DNA of 64,000 nucleotides from Pseudomonadota bacterium (lineage in GTDB: Bacteria > Pseudomonadota > Alphaproteobacteria > Caulobacterales > Caulobacteraceae), in contig JAEWDF010000088.1 of assembly GCA_023390245.1 (NCBI GenBank), positions 21,212 to 85,211 on the forward strand, given 5' to 3'. The notes under the pieces are model-generated. The model was not told the DNA's origin and did no database searches. It saw only the letters and a list, made by a program, of their open reading frames with translations. The translations under genes and the position numbers were made by a program. Of the stretch, positions 55,001 to 62,925 are shown piece after piece; position 1 is the first letter of the stretch, and every line of letters starts with the position of its first letter.

Positions 55001-55263
55001 CGGCCGTCGCGGCTGGTGGAGTTGATCCGCTCCACGCCCTGGATGCCGGCGATCTGCTGTTCGATCGGCTCGGTGATCCGGCTCTCGATCACCTCGGCCG
55101 AGGCGCCGGCGTAGCTGGTGCCGACCGACACGATCGGGGGATCGACATCCGGCAATTCGCGCACCGGCAGGAAGAAGAAGGCCGCCAGGCCGATGACGCA
55201 CAGGACGATGGCGCCGACGGCGGCGAAGACCGGCCGGCGGACCGAGATATCGGACAGCATCAT
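52054..55263 (-). CDS. RND efflux pump inner-membrane subunit (HAE1 type)
   Basis: A 1069-residue AcrB/MexB-type proton-driven exporter with 12 membrane segments and two large periplasmic loops. The N-terminus SDISVRRPVFAAVGAIVLCV and the paired Asp of helix 4 in GLVLAIGLVVDDAIVVTEN are diagnostic. Other typical blocks are ERGARQVFFAVVATTIVLLS and VAAKNGILIVEFANQLRDQG. The ATG at 55263 overlaps the adaptor stop (ATGA). No outer-membrane channel gene is next to it, so a shared TolC/OprM-like channel is expected. Confidence 0.95.
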   Translation of the reverse strand: MMLSDISVRRPVFAAVGAIVLCVIGLAAFFFLPVRELPDVDPPIVSVGTSYAGASAEVIESRITEPIEQQIAGIQGVERINSTSRDGRSNVNIEFSLDRNIDDAANDVRDRISRVAGNLPDQADAPVVAKADSDSQPIMILFLRSSSMNRLQLTDYADRYLVDRLATVPGVAAVNIYGEQRFSMRIWLDPAALAARGLTVNDVETALTSQNVELPAGALESGAKNYTVRVARTYARPEDFRQLPIGTRGAASVSNSVATGAGSGSSALIQGPPTYVTRLGDVARVEEAPEEDRRLFRGNGMDQIGLAITRQAQSNDLQISAGVEKMIEEIQPTLPKGATLEVGSDNSVFTEHAIEEVWITIGISMVLVALVNFVFLGSLRAALIPSVVAPICLLATFIVLAPLGFSLNLLTLLGLVLAIGLVVDDAIVVTENIQRRLDHGEPPLVAAERGARQVFFAVVATTIVLLSVFAPLLFLPGYVGRLFVELAAAIAAAVAFSAFLALSLSPMLASKILRPAHGAGWLARKVDWAMDEVKNSYARSLDMLMGRRIAVTGVAALILVVAAGAAGIFAALPSELVPQEDRGRVTVRVAGPEGAGFDYTREIMMGLEPLLAEYKASGEADSYLISAPGFGGGSFNSGNAVLTLSDWSKRDRSAEQIAQELNRKLRGQTDAQVNASTPGAFQRGSGNSNSIELIATGTDYNQIYAWLQPLLAAAQANPGFSRPRLNYEPNAPRLLVDVDPQKAAALGVSAQSIGRTLETMFGSRRATTYIKGGQEYDVILQTERENRREVGDLEALYVATGGGQLVPLSSVVTTKTSGDTPERRRLDRQRAISLQADLNPGMTIADAVQFLNAEAAKQQGNVIVQWGGAARDQQEAGGAVAWAFALALLLVFLVLAAQFESWITPAVIMLTVPLAAAGGLFGLLMAGSSLNIYSQIGLIILIGVAAKNGILIVEFANQLRDQGRSIREAIIESSSLRLRPIIMTSIATAFGALPLVLWQGAGAGSRQTIGVVIFAGAIFATLLTLFVVPVIYGVLARFTKSPEYTARKIEEWEAQERRDGLQPDMTPAE

Positions 55264-56375
55264 GGATTGGCGCTCCGGCCCTGCGCCTTGTCGGCGCGGT
55301 CGGAGGGCGGGATGATCGGCGCGCCGGGCTGGATGCGGTTCAGGCCCGAGCCGACGATCCGGTCGCCCGGCTGGACGCCCGACAGAAGCTCGACATAGCC
55401 GCCCTCGACCGCGCCGGTCTCGACCTCGACGCGCTGGGCCGTCGCGCCGTTGTCGCCGCGCGCGATGCGATAGACGAAGGCGCCGTCGCCCTCATACTGG
55501 ACCGCGGCCTCCGGCGCCGAGGGGGATTGGCGCTGGCCCTGCTGCACCGCCACCCGCAGCAGCATGCCGGGGCGGATGCGGCCGTCGGCGTTGGGGAATT
55601 CGGCCCGCGCGGTCGCCGCGCGGGTCTGCTCGTTCACCCGGGTGTCGATCAGGGCGATATGGCCCTGGAAGGCGCCGCCGCCGCCGGCGTCGGCCGTGGC
55701 GGTGATCGGGGTGCCCGGCGCCAGCTTGTTCAGATACCGCTCCGGCAGCGGGAAATCGACGCGCACGGTCGAGATGTCGTCCAGGGTGGCGATCACCGCG
55801 CCCGGGTTGATCAGGGTCCCGGCCGTGACCGTGGTCAGACCCATCACGCCGGCGAACGGGGCGCGGATCAGCCGGTCGCCGCGCCGCGCCTCGGCCGCCT
55901 CCAGGGCGGCGCGCGCGGTCTCGAGGGCGGTCTCCGCCTGCTCCAGCATCACGCGCGGCGCCACCCCGCGGTCGACCAGCACCTTGTAGCGGTCGTACTC
56001 GCGCCGGGCCTGGTTCACCTGGGCCTCGGCCTGGATGACGGCGGCGTCCTCCTCGCGCGCCTGCAACTCCACCAGCGGCTGGCCCCCGGCCACCCGCTGG
56101 CCGTCCGCGAACATCACCCGCGTGATCAGTTCCGTCGTCGAGGAGGTGATGTTGACCGACCGCGCCGAACGCGCCACGCCCAGCACCCGGATCTGGTCCG
56201 AGAACGGCCGTGCGGCCACCACCGCCTCCGAAACCTCCTGTCCGCGTCCGCCTCGGGCCGCCGGGCCGGCCGCGGCCCCGCCGTCGCCTCCGAAGGCGAT
56301 CCTCAGGATGGCGGCGGCCGCCATCAGGATCACCAGAACGCCGGCGGCGATCAGGAAGAAGTGGCGTTTGATCAC
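55260..56375 (-). CDS. RND periplasmic adaptor (membrane fusion protein)
   Basis: A 371-residue HlyD/AcrA-type adaptor. A membrane anchor (IKRHFFLIAAGVLVILMAAA) is followed by lipoyl (ITRVMFADGQRVAGGQPLVE) and coiled-coil (QAEAQVNQARREYDRYKVLV) segments, then beta-barrel (APFAGVMGLTTVTAGTLINP). GTG 56375 was chosen because the upstream frame to 56561 is Arg-rich and lacks a membrane signal. It is the first gene of the two-gene efflux operon. Confidence 0.92.
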   Translation of the reverse strand: MIKRHFFLIAAGVLVILMAAAAILRIAFGGDGGAAAGPAARGGRGQEVSEAVVAARPFSDQIRVLGVARSARSVNITSSTTELITRVMFADGQRVAGGQPLVELQAREEDAAVIQAEAQVNQARREYDRYKVLVDRGVAPRVMLEQAETALETARAALEAAEARRGDRLIRAPFAGVMGLTTVTAGTLINPGAVIATLDDISTVRVDFPLPERYLNKLAPGTPITATADAGGGGAFQGHIALIDTRVNEQTRAATARAEFPNADGRIRPGMLLRVAVQQGQRQSPSAPEAAVQYEGDGAFVYRIARGDNGATAQRVEVETGAVEGGYVELLSGVQPGDRIVGSGLNRIQPGAPIIPPSDRADKAQGRSANP

Positions 56376-56485
56376 TCTGGTCTCTCGCGATTTCGGAAGG
56401 CGCGCAGGCTTAGCGACTCCCGCGACGGACGCAACATTAAGTCTGTGTAACGCGGCTTCCGGGGATTTCCGTCGCGGAAATCTCG

Positions 56486-57250
56486 TCAGAATCGACGCCA
56501 GACGGCGAACATCGGTCCCTCGGAAATGGGGGCCTCCCGCCCCGCCGCCGTCCGCCGCCAACCCGCCTGGAGACTCCAGCGGCCGAAGTCCCGCGTCACG
56601 GACGCCTCCAGCGACAACCAGCGCGCGCCGCCGTCCGCCGCGCCTGCGTAGGCCTGAGCCAGCGCCAGCCAGTCGCCGCGCCGCGCGCCCAGGGTCGCGT
56701 CAACCCGCGTCTCGTCCGGCAGGCCGTCGCGCAGCCGCCGCGCGGCCTCGACCTCCACGAACGACGCCGCGCCCAGCCGCGAACCGAGGTCGCGTCCATA
56801 GGCCAGGCGCGCCTCCCAGTCGTGCTCGCCCGCGCCCGGCGCGGCGTAGCCGGCGTTGCGTCCCTCGCCCGCCTGGCTGTAGCCGCCGTACAGGCCGACC
56901 GTGTTGCGCGCGTCGGACCACGCCCGCCATGACAGGCCGATCTCGACCGGGCCGCGTCCCTCATAGTCGACGAAGGCGTCGCGCCCCCGCTGCCAGTCGC
57001 CCTTGAACCGGAGCGTCGCCCGGTCTGTCAGCCCATATTCGATGAAGACGCCGAGGGCGCGATCGGTCCGCGCTTCCGGCAGCGGCGTGCGCGCGCCGTC
57101 CGGGTCGAAACCGTCGCGGGCGCGCATGTCCTCGTATTTGACGATGATCAGGCCCTGGCCTCGCGGTTGCGGCCAGGCGCCCGCCCGCGCGTCTGTCGGC
57201 GAAACCAGGGCCTGGACCGCCGCCAGGGCGACGGTCCCCGCCAGCGTCAG
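56486..57250 (-). CDS. Beta-barrel-like exported protein, CTG start likely
   Basis: About 254 residues: a signal-like LAGTVALAAVQALVSPTDAR, then alternating-hydrophobic strands ending in Arg-Phe (YGLTDRATLRFKGDWQ, VEIGLSWRAWSDARNTVGLY, WSLQAGWRRTAAGREAPIS, MFAVWRRF). This looks like a small outer-membrane porin-type barrel. No ATG, GTG or TTG gives this signal peptide; CTG 57250 overlaps the aldolase stop (CTGA at 57247-57250), in place of the ATGA common in this genome. Longer ATG starts would lie inside the aldolase gene. Function unknown. Confidence 0.65.
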   Translation of the reverse strand: MTLAGTVALAAVQALVSPTDARAGAWPQPRGQGLIIVKYEDMRARDGFDPDGARTPLPEARTDRALGVFIEYGLTDRATLRFKGDWQRGRDAFVDYEGRGPVEIGLSWRAWSDARNTVGLYGGYSQAGEGRNAGYAAPGAGEHDWEARLAYGRDLGSRLGAASFVEVEAARRLRDGLPDETRVDATLGARRGDWLALAQAYAGAADGGARWLSLEASVTRDFGRWSLQAGWRRTAAGREAPISEGPMFAVWRRF

Positions 57251-58011
57251 GCGTCGTAGCCGGGCGACCTCCGGTCCAGCTGACGCAGGGCGCCCGGCCA
57301 GGCCAGGGCCGAGATGAAGCCGATGCCGCGCCCCTGCTCCTTCGTCTCCGCCTGGGCCGCATCCGGCGCGATCAGCACGTCGGCGCGGCCGCCCGACAGC
57401 GCCGCGACCTGCTGCGCGCAGGCCCTTTCGAGGAAGAAGATGCCGATCCACGCCTGCGCCGCCGTCTCCCCGACCGCCAGCGTGCCGTGGTTTCGCAGCA
57501 GCATCAGCGGCTTGTCCCCCAGGTCGGCGACCAGACGCTCGCGCTCGTCATGGTTCAGGGCCAACCCCTCGTAGCCATGATACGCAACCTGATGCTGTAG
57601 TAAACACGCGTTCTGGCTGATCGGCAGCAGCCCTTCCCTCTGCGCGGCCACGCCGACGCCGTTCACCGTGTGCAGATGGATGACGAACTTCGCGTCCTCG
57701 CGCGCCGCATGCACCGCCGAATGGATGGTGAAGCCCGCCGGATTGATGAAGTTCGTCGTCTCCTGGACGATGGTCCCCTCCAGGTCGACCTTCACCAGCG
57801 ACGAGGCGGTGATCTCGTCAAAGTAGAAGCCGTAGGGGTTGATCAGGAAGTGATGCTCCGGCCCCGGCACGCGCGCGGAGATGTGGGTGAAGATCATGTC
57901 GTCCCAACCGTGCAGGGCGACCAGGCGATACAGCGCCGCCAGTTCGACCCGAACCTGCCATTCGGCGTCGGAAACGCGGGACTTCAGGGATGCGGCGGCG
58001 CCGTCGGCCAT
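57247..58011 (-). CDS. Class II aldolase/adducin family protein
   Basis: A 254-residue protein of the zinc-dependent class II aldolase/adducin family (L-fuculose-phosphate-aldolase fold). Metal ligands fit FVIHLHTVNGVGVA and LLRNHGTLAVGE; HGWDDMIFTHISARVPG is the family N-terminal signature. Members are aldolases, epimerases or decarboxylases; the substrate is unknown. It is coupled to the downstream barrel-like gene. Confidence 0.88.
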   Translation of the reverse strand: MADGAAASLKSRVSDAEWQVRVELAALYRLVALHGWDDMIFTHISARVPGPEHHFLINPYGFYFDEITASSLVKVDLEGTIVQETTNFINPAGFTIHSAVHAAREDAKFVIHLHTVNGVGVAAQREGLLPISQNACLLQHQVAYHGYEGLALNHDERERLVADLGDKPLMLLRNHGTLAVGETAAQAWIGIFFLERACAQQVAALSGGRADVLIAPDAAQAETKEQGRGIGFISALAWPGALRQLDRRSPGYDA

Positions 58012-58102
58012 CGGGGGTCCTCCTGCCTCTTCGGGCTTTGGGGCCGACCGTCCTCCCCGGAGGCGCCGGCGTCAAGGCGACCCTGCCCCAGGTGACGCAA
58101 CG

Positions 58103-58132
58103 TTAACCAAGCCCCTTCAGACCTTGTTAACC
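58103..58132. promoter_or_regulatory. Two CtrA-like half sites upstream of DUF2336 gene
   Basis: TTAACCAA (58103-58110) and TTAACC (58127-58132) lie in the 180-bp gap before the DUF2336 gene at 58192. Each matches CtrA half sites (TTAACC-type) of Caulobacter, spaced about two helical turns. Binding is speculative. Confidence 0.35.
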
Positions 58133-58191
58133 GCACCTTCACGACCCTGGGTCATGGTCTGGGCGATTCAACCGCCCGTTGGGGAAAGCAC

Positions 58192-59319
58192 GTGGCCGCA
58201 GTCGTTCCTCTCAGAGCGCCGCTAGAACCCACGGCGCGCGTCGCGCCCGGCGATCTGGTGGGCCTGGCCCGCAGCCGCGCGCCGGACGACCGCCAGCGGC
58301 TGTTGCTGGGGGTGGCGGCCCTGTGCGACGCCTCGCGGCCGGCCGCGGAACTGGCGCCGCTGCTCAGCGAGATCTTCCTGACCCTGGCCGGCCAGGCCGA
58401 GCGCGAGGTGCGTCAGGTCCTGGCCGAGCGACTGGCCGGCGCCGAATGGGCGCCGCCGGCCCTGATGCACATGCTGGCGCTGGACGAGATCGAGATCGCG
58501 CGTCCGGTGATCACCGCCAGCCCCCTCCTCCAGGACGCCGACCTGCTCCGCATCCTGGTCGAGGCGACGCTCGAGCACCAGATCGCCGTGGCGCGGCGGC
58601 CGCACCTGTCCGAAGCCGTCGTCGAGGCCATCGTCGAGCGGGGCGAGGCCGTGACCATGACGGCCCTGGCGGCCAACCGCACCGCCCGGATCGGCGAGGA
58701 CGCCATGCGTCGCCTGGTCGACCAGTCTCGCCGCGTCGCCGGGCTGCGCGCGCCCCTGTCGCGCCATCCCCGCCTCAACGAGGCGTTGGCGCAGCAGCTC
58801 TACCAGTGGGTCGGCCAGGCGCTGCGCCAGTCGATCGGCGAGCGCTTCCGCATCGACGACCGCCTGCTGGACCGTGCGGTCCAGGACGCCGCCGACGCCG
58901 CCGTCCATGGCGCGCCCTGGCGCTCGGTCCCCGTCGCCAAGGCCGCCGAGCGCGAACGGATCGAGATGGAGCGCAAGCTGGTCGGCAAGCTGCAGGCGGC
59001 GGGCCAGCTCGGCCCCGGCCTGCTCATCCGCGCCCTGCGCGAGCAGCGGCTCGGCCTGTTCGAGGCGGGCCTCGCCGCCCTGGGCGGCTTCCCGCCCGGC
59101 CACGTCCGCGCCGCCCTGCACGCCGCCACGGCCGAACCCCTCTACCTGGCCTGCGTCGCCGTCGGGGTGGACAAGGCGGTGTTCGGCTCGCTGCTGACCG
59201 GCGTGCGCAAGCTGAACGAGCATCTGCCCGGCGACGGCGGATGGCGGCCGGTGGCGATCACCGCCGACGATGCGGACCGCGCCTTCCGCCAGATGATGGA
59301 AAATCCGCGCTCCATTTGA
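58192..59319 (+). CDS. DUF2336 domain protein (first copy)
   Basis: A 375-residue all-helical HEAT-like repeat protein of the DUF2336 family: [40 protein letters not shown] and [20 protein letters not shown] repeats. No signal or membrane segment. Such proteins are typical of Alphaproteobacteria; their role is unknown. GTG 58192 has a GGGGAAAG ribosome site. A second DUF2336 gene lies 1.4 kb downstream. Precedes nadK. Confidence 0.88.
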   Translation: MAAVVPLRAPLEPTARVAPGDLVGLARSRAPDDRQRLLLGVAALCDASRPAAELAPLLSEIFLTLAGQAEREVRQVLAERLAGAEWAPPALMHMLALDEIEIARPVITASPLLQDADLLRILVEATLEHQIAVARRPHLSEAVVEAIVERGEAVTMTALAANRTARIGEDAMRRLVDQSRRVAGLRAPLSRHPRLNEALAQQLYQWVGQALRQSIGERFRIDDRLLDRAVQDAADAAVHGAPWRSVPVAKAAERERIEMERKLVGKLQAAGQLGPGLLIRALREQRLGLFEAGLAALGGFPPGHVRAALHAATAEPLYLACVAVGVDKAVFGSLLTGVRKLNEHLPGDGGWRPVAITADDADRAFRQMMENPRSI

Positions 59320-59350
59320 CTTCGCGGCGCCGCTCGGGTCACGTCCGGCC

Positions 59351-60118
59351 GTGACCCAGATCAAGCTCGCCTTCGTCTCCAGCGACCGCCCCGAGGCCCA
59401 GGCGGCGCGCGTCGCCCTGGCCGCGCGCTACGGCGCCGCGCCGGAAGCCGAGGCCGATGTCATCGTGGCCCTGGGCGGCGACGGCCAGATGCTGGAGACC
59501 CTGCACGGCAACCTGAAGCGCCGCACGCCCGTCTTCGGCATGAACCGCGGCTCGGTCGGCTTCCTGATGAACGACTATGGCGAGGACGATCTGATCGCCC
59601 GCATCGCCGGCGCCGAGCACACCGTCATCCACCCGCTCCAGATGGACGCCTGGACCGAGAGCGGAGAGGTCCACACCGGCCTGGCCATCAACGAGGTCTC
59701 TCTGCTGCGCCAGACGCGCCAGACCGCCAAGCTGCGCATCACCGTCGATGACCGCGTGCGGCTGGAGGAACTGTCCTGCGACGGCTGCCTGGTGGCGACG
59801 CCGGCCGGTTCGACCGCCTACAACCTGTCGGCCCACGGCCCGATCATCCCGCTGGACGCGCGCATCCTGGCCCTGACGCCGATCAGCGCCTTCCGGCCCC
59901 GGCGCTGGCGCGGCGCCCTGCTGTCTCACAACGCCCGGGTCCGCTTCGACGTGCTGGAGGCCGACAAGCGCCCGGTCTCCGCCACCGCCGACAATTTCGA
60001 GGTCCGCCGCGTGGCCCGGGTCGAGGTGCGCGAGCGCCGCGACGTCGGACTGACCATGCTGTTCGATTCCGACCGCTCGTTCGAGGAGCGGGTGATGGCC
60101 GAGCAATTCGCCAACTGA
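59351..60118 (+). CDS. nadK: NAD kinase
   Basis: A 255-residue cytoplasmic NAD kinase making NADP from NAD and ATP or polyphosphate. The GGDGQML motif, [39 protein letters not shown] and [20 protein letters not shown] are diagnostic. Length is normal for alphaproteobacterial forms. GTG 59351 starts 31 bp after the DUF2336 stop, so the two may be co-transcribed. Confidence 0.95.
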   Translation: MTQIKLAFVSSDRPEAQAARVALAARYGAAPEAEADVIVALGGDGQMLETLHGNLKRRTPVFGMNRGSVGFLMNDYGEDDLIARIAGAEHTVIHPLQMDAWTESGEVHTGLAINEVSLLRQTRQTAKLRITVDDRVRLEELSCDGCLVATPAGSTAYNLSAHGPIIPLDARILALTPISAFRPRRWRGALLSHNARVRFDVLEADKRPVSATADNFEVRRVARVEVRERRDVGLTMLFDSDRSFEERVMAEQFAN

Positions 60119-60176
60119 AGGTCACCGCTTCTTAAGGGCGATCCCCTATCCTCCGCCGAAACACGGAGACCCCCGA

Positions 60177-60656
60177 ATGAGCAATCCGGCGCAAGTCATT
60201 CGTCCCCCAAACACGCTTCGCATGAAGGTGGGCGGCGGCTTCGGCGTCAACGCCGACGCCATCGCCAAGGCGGAGGAAGCGCTGAAGGCCATGTCGGCCC
60301 AGTTCGGCCAATGGCTGAACGACGAGATCGCCAAGCTGGACAAGGCCCAGGCCGACATCCGCGACAAGGGGTTCACGCCCGAGACGGCCGAGCAGCTCTA
60401 CTTCCGCGCCCACGACCTGAAGGGCCTGGGAACCACCTATGAATATCCGCTGGTGACGCGGATCGCCGCCTCCCTCTGCCGCATGCTGGACGATCCGGCC
60501 CGGCGCATGAGCGCGCCCCTGGTCATCCTGGACGCCCATATCGACGCCATTCGCGCCGTGGTCCGCGACGAGATCAAGACCGACGACCACCCCACCGGCC
60601 GCGTCTTGGCCGAGACGCTGGAAGCCAAGGTCGCCGAACACCGCGCGGGCGGATAG
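60177..60656 (+). CDS. Hpt-domain phosphotransfer protein
   Basis: A 159-residue helical protein with a histidine-containing phosphotransfer domain. The phospho-accepting His is in LYFRAHDLKGLGTTYEYP (HDLKG, typical HxxKG). No receiver or kinase domain is attached. It could be a link in a phosphorelay; Caulobacterales use such shuttles in cell-cycle signalling, but a specific partner cannot be named. Separated from nadK by 58 bp and followed by a strong terminator. Confidence 0.88.
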   Translation: MSNPAQVIRPPNTLRMKVGGGFGVNADAIAKAEEALKAMSAQFGQWLNDEIAKLDKAQADIRDKGFTPETAEQLYFRAHDLKGLGTTYEYPLVTRIAASLCRMLDDPARRMSAPLVILDAHIDAIRAVVRDEIKTDDHPTGRVLAETLEAKVAEHRAGG

Positions 60657-60673
60657 GCCGCTTCGTCTTCCAA

Positions 60674-60713
60674 AACCAAGGCCCGCCGCCCAGAACCAAG
60701 GCCCGCCGCTCGG
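60674..60713. repeat. 20-bp tandem duplication at a terminator
   Basis: AACCAAGGCCCGCCGC occurs at 60674-60689 and again at 60694-60709 with a 20-bp period. The second copy forms the 5' arm of the terminator. Confidence 0.6.
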
Positions 60714-60725
60714 CGGGCCTTTTTC
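60698..60725 (+). terminator. Rho-independent terminator after hpt gene
   Basis: AGGCCCGCCG, a CT loop, CGGCGGGCCT then a T run. It lies in the 71-bp gap between the Hpt stop and the stop of the convergent DUF2336 gene, and with AA before it may also act, weakly, on the other strand. Confidence 0.9.
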
Positions 60726-60727
60726 GT

Positions 60728-61870
60728 TCAGGCCGCGTCGGCGGCCGTCGGAACCGTCCGCGACGGCGCCTGGTCCAGCCGCTCCATCAGATAGGCCAGA
60801 TCCTCGCGCAGCACGTTCGGGCGCTGGGTCAGGAAGCGCTCCAGCATCTTCTCCCGGAAGGCCTCGCCGGATGCGTCCGCGCCCTCGGCGACCAGGGCGC
60901 GCCAGGTGTCGACCCCGGCGCGGAACGCCTGGAACAGCCGCGGCGGCAGGCCCGCGCGGTCGTAGATGGCCTTCAGCCCCAGCGGCCCGGCGTCATGGAC
61001 CATCAGCCAGGCCCGGCTGTGCGGCGTGTGCGCCAGTTCGGCCAGGCCGTGCTCGAACATCGCCATCTGGCCGCGCGCCAGGGCCCGCAGCAGCAGCGAC
61101 GCCGTCAACGCCTTGCGCGTGTTCAGCTGGGCCATGAAGGCCGGCAGGTCGGCGCTGGCCGCCGCCTGGTCCACCAGGTCGATCGTCGCCCGTTCGCGCG
61201 CGTACTGGGCCAGGCGGATGGCGGTCTCGGGCGTCAGGGCGTGACGCGTCATCAGGTGCTCGCGCACCGTCTCGCTGGCCAGTTCGATCAGCCGCTCGGT
61301 GATCTCCAGCGGCAGCGCCTGGCGATAGGCGATCGCCGTCACGACCTCGGAGGACGTCCCGAACCGGTCGACCGCCATGCCCAGCGCGGCTTCGGACAGG
61401 TCGGCGTTGTCATTGGCGGCCAGCGTCCGCACCGCCGCCTCGCATCCCGTCTCCGCCAGCACGGTCGCCACGTCGCGCGGCACCCGCGGGCGCGAGGCGA
61501 CGGCGACCTGCCGCACGGCCGAGCCGGCGCGGACGATCTCGATCAGGTCGTCGTCGCCGAAGGCCGGGGAGGCGGCGATCAGCGGCAGGGCGATGCTGTC
61601 CAGGTCCGACGCCAGCCGACGGGCCACGTCGTTCGGGATCAGGTCCGACGCCTTCAGCGTCACCGCCATGGCCCGCCGCACCATCTCCGAGGCGTCCTGC
61701 GCCAGCAGGCGGATGATCTTGTGCGCGGCCTCGCGGTCCAGGTCGTCCAGTTGCGTCCGGTCCATGTTGCGGCACAGCTTGTGCGCCGCCTCCGCGCGTT
61801 CGTCGTCGTCGCCCGCCTTGATCAGGCGGCGGATGTCCGCTTCGGTCAGTCGGGCGCGGTAGGCGGTCAT
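60728..61870 (-). CDS. DUF2336 domain protein (second copy)
   Basis: A 380-residue DUF2336 protein: HKLCRNMDRTQLDDLDREAA, AQDASEMVRRAMAVTLKASD and SAVRQVAVASRPRVPRDVAT show HEAT-like helical repeats. Its C-terminal part matches the first copy in style (MFEHGLAELAHTPHSRAWLM versus [20 protein letters not shown]). No catalytic motif is evident. Convergent with the Hpt gene. A weak CtrA-like box (61922-61936) lies 52 bp upstream of ATG 61870. Confidence 0.88.
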   Translation of the reverse strand: MTAYRARLTEADIRRLIKAGDDDERAEAAHKLCRNMDRTQLDDLDREAAHKIIRLLAQDASEMVRRAMAVTLKASDLIPNDVARRLASDLDSIALPLIAASPAFGDDDLIEIVRAGSAVRQVAVASRPRVPRDVATVLAETGCEAAVRTLAANDNADLSEAALGMAVDRFGTSSEVVTAIAYRQALPLEITERLIELASETVREHLMTRHALTPETAIRLAQYARERATIDLVDQAAASADLPAFMAQLNTRKALTASLLLRALARGQMAMFEHGLAELAHTPHSRAWLMVHDAGPLGLKAIYDRAGLPPRLFQAFRAGVDTWRALVAEGADASGEAFREKMLERFLTQRPNVLREDLAYLMERLDQAPSRTVPTAADAA

Positions 61871-61921
61871 GAACGGCTCATCGGGAATCGGGTGTCGGTC
61901 CCGAGCATGAGGCTGACATGC

Positions 61922-61936
61922 CTAACGCCGGGTTTA
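61922..61936. promoter_or_regulatory. Possible CtrA box upstream of second DUF2336 gene
   Basis: CTAA-N7-TTTA, one mismatch in each half to the CtrA consensus TTAA-N7-TTAA. Weak alone; more interesting with the sites at 58103 and 62782. Confidence 0.3.
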
Positions 61937-61957
61937 CCATCCGTCGGCGCGACGATT

Positions 61958-62758
61958 TCACGATCGGGCCGCGTCGCCCTTCCCCGGCCCGAACGCCCCG
62001 CCGAACCCGCCGCCTGAGGATCCGTCCTGCCCCAGCAGCAGCGCCAGCAGGCTCTGATCCGCCTTCAGCCGGTCCAGCCGCGCGGCCAGCGCCTTGTCCT
62101 GTTCGCTCAGCGCCGGCGTCTCCGGGGCCGGGGCCGCGCCCAGGGCCGGCGCGCCGTCGCCCGCCGTGCGCTGCAGGTTGGCCCGCACCTCCGCCACCGT
62201 GGCGGCGCGTCCATCGCGATAGAAGATGGTCCGGTTGGCCCGCGCCGCCTCCGGGAACAGCGCCGCCGCGCTGGAGCCGGGGCTGCGGTCCGTCGCCTCG
62301 ATCAGCCGGGCCGCGCCCGCCGGTCCCAGGAAATGCGCGGCGTAGAGGTCGCCGGCGCCCGGCTCCTTCCCCGTCCGGCCCCGCAGATAGGCCGCATTCG
62401 ACGCCGTCAGCTCCGCCGCCATGGCCGAGGCGGCCTGCGGGTCGAAGCGCAGGTCCAGCACCACGTTGCGCGCCGAGCCGTCCACCCGCCAGCGCCCGTC
62501 CGAGCCCCGGTGGATCAGGTCGGCGTACTGGCCATAACCGTGCTGCGCGCCGTGCCGCTTCACCGTCGCCAGCCAGGTCTGCTCGATGAACTGGAACAGG
62601 CCGGCGGCCGAGGAGGTGCGGGCTCGCGCCGACGGGTTCAGCGCGCTTTCCCGTCGCGCCGTCTTCATCAGGAAGTCGAAGTCCACGCCCACGGCGCCGG
62701 AGGCGCGCCGAATGGCCGCCTCTACGCCGCTCGCGGATGGAATCGGTCCGATGCCCAT
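61958..62758 (-). CDS. SLT-type lytic transglycosylase
   Basis: A 266-residue protein with a lysozyme-like SLT domain: ARRESALNPSARARTSSAAG (catalytic Glu in RES) followed by LFQFIEQTWLATVKRHGAQH. The N-terminus lacks a clear signal peptide, which is seen in flagellar or holdfast-associated SLT proteins exported by other routes. The C-terminal part is Pro/Ala-rich and disordered. It diverges from the TonB-like gene over a region with CtrA-like TTAA boxes. Confidence 0.85.
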   Translation of the reverse strand: MGIGPIPSASGVEAAIRRASGAVGVDFDFLMKTARRESALNPSARARTSSAAGLFQFIEQTWLATVKRHGAQHGYGQYADLIHRGSDGRWRVDGSARNVVLDLRFDPQAASAMAAELTASNAAYLRGRTGKEPGAGDLYAAHFLGPAGAARLIEATDRSPGSSAAALFPEAARANRTIFYRDGRAATVAEVRANLQRTAGDGAPALGAAPAPETPALSEQDKALAARLDRLKADQSLLALLLGQDGSSGGGFGGAFGPGKGDAARS

Positions 62759-62781
62759 GACCCGACGGTCGATGAACAGGG

Positions 62782-62815
62782 TTAATCAATTCCTAATTCT
62801 TAACGTCGCCGTTAA
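62782..62815. promoter_or_regulatory. CtrA-like box and TTAACG inverted repeat
   Basis: TTAA-N7-CTAA (62782-62796) is one base off the CtrA consensus. Overlapping the same AT-rich tract, TTAACG (62800-62805) pairs with CGTTAA (62810-62815) around TCGC. It lies between the divergent SLT and TonB-like genes, the most AT-rich stretch of this region. Confidence 0.45.
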
Positions 62816-62925
62816 CGGCTCGGCCGTACTTGCCTCGCAAGCTTCGCCGCAAAGCCGCCACAACCAGGGCGCTCACTTCCTTTCGGGGACGCTGCGGGGG
62901 CGGCAGACCTGAGGGAGTGGACGTC

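Noticed and set aside
52267..55398. 1043-codon frame opposite the RND pump
   Set aside because: Arg/Gln/His-rich mirror of the RND gene without any domain; the RND reading has complete family motifs.
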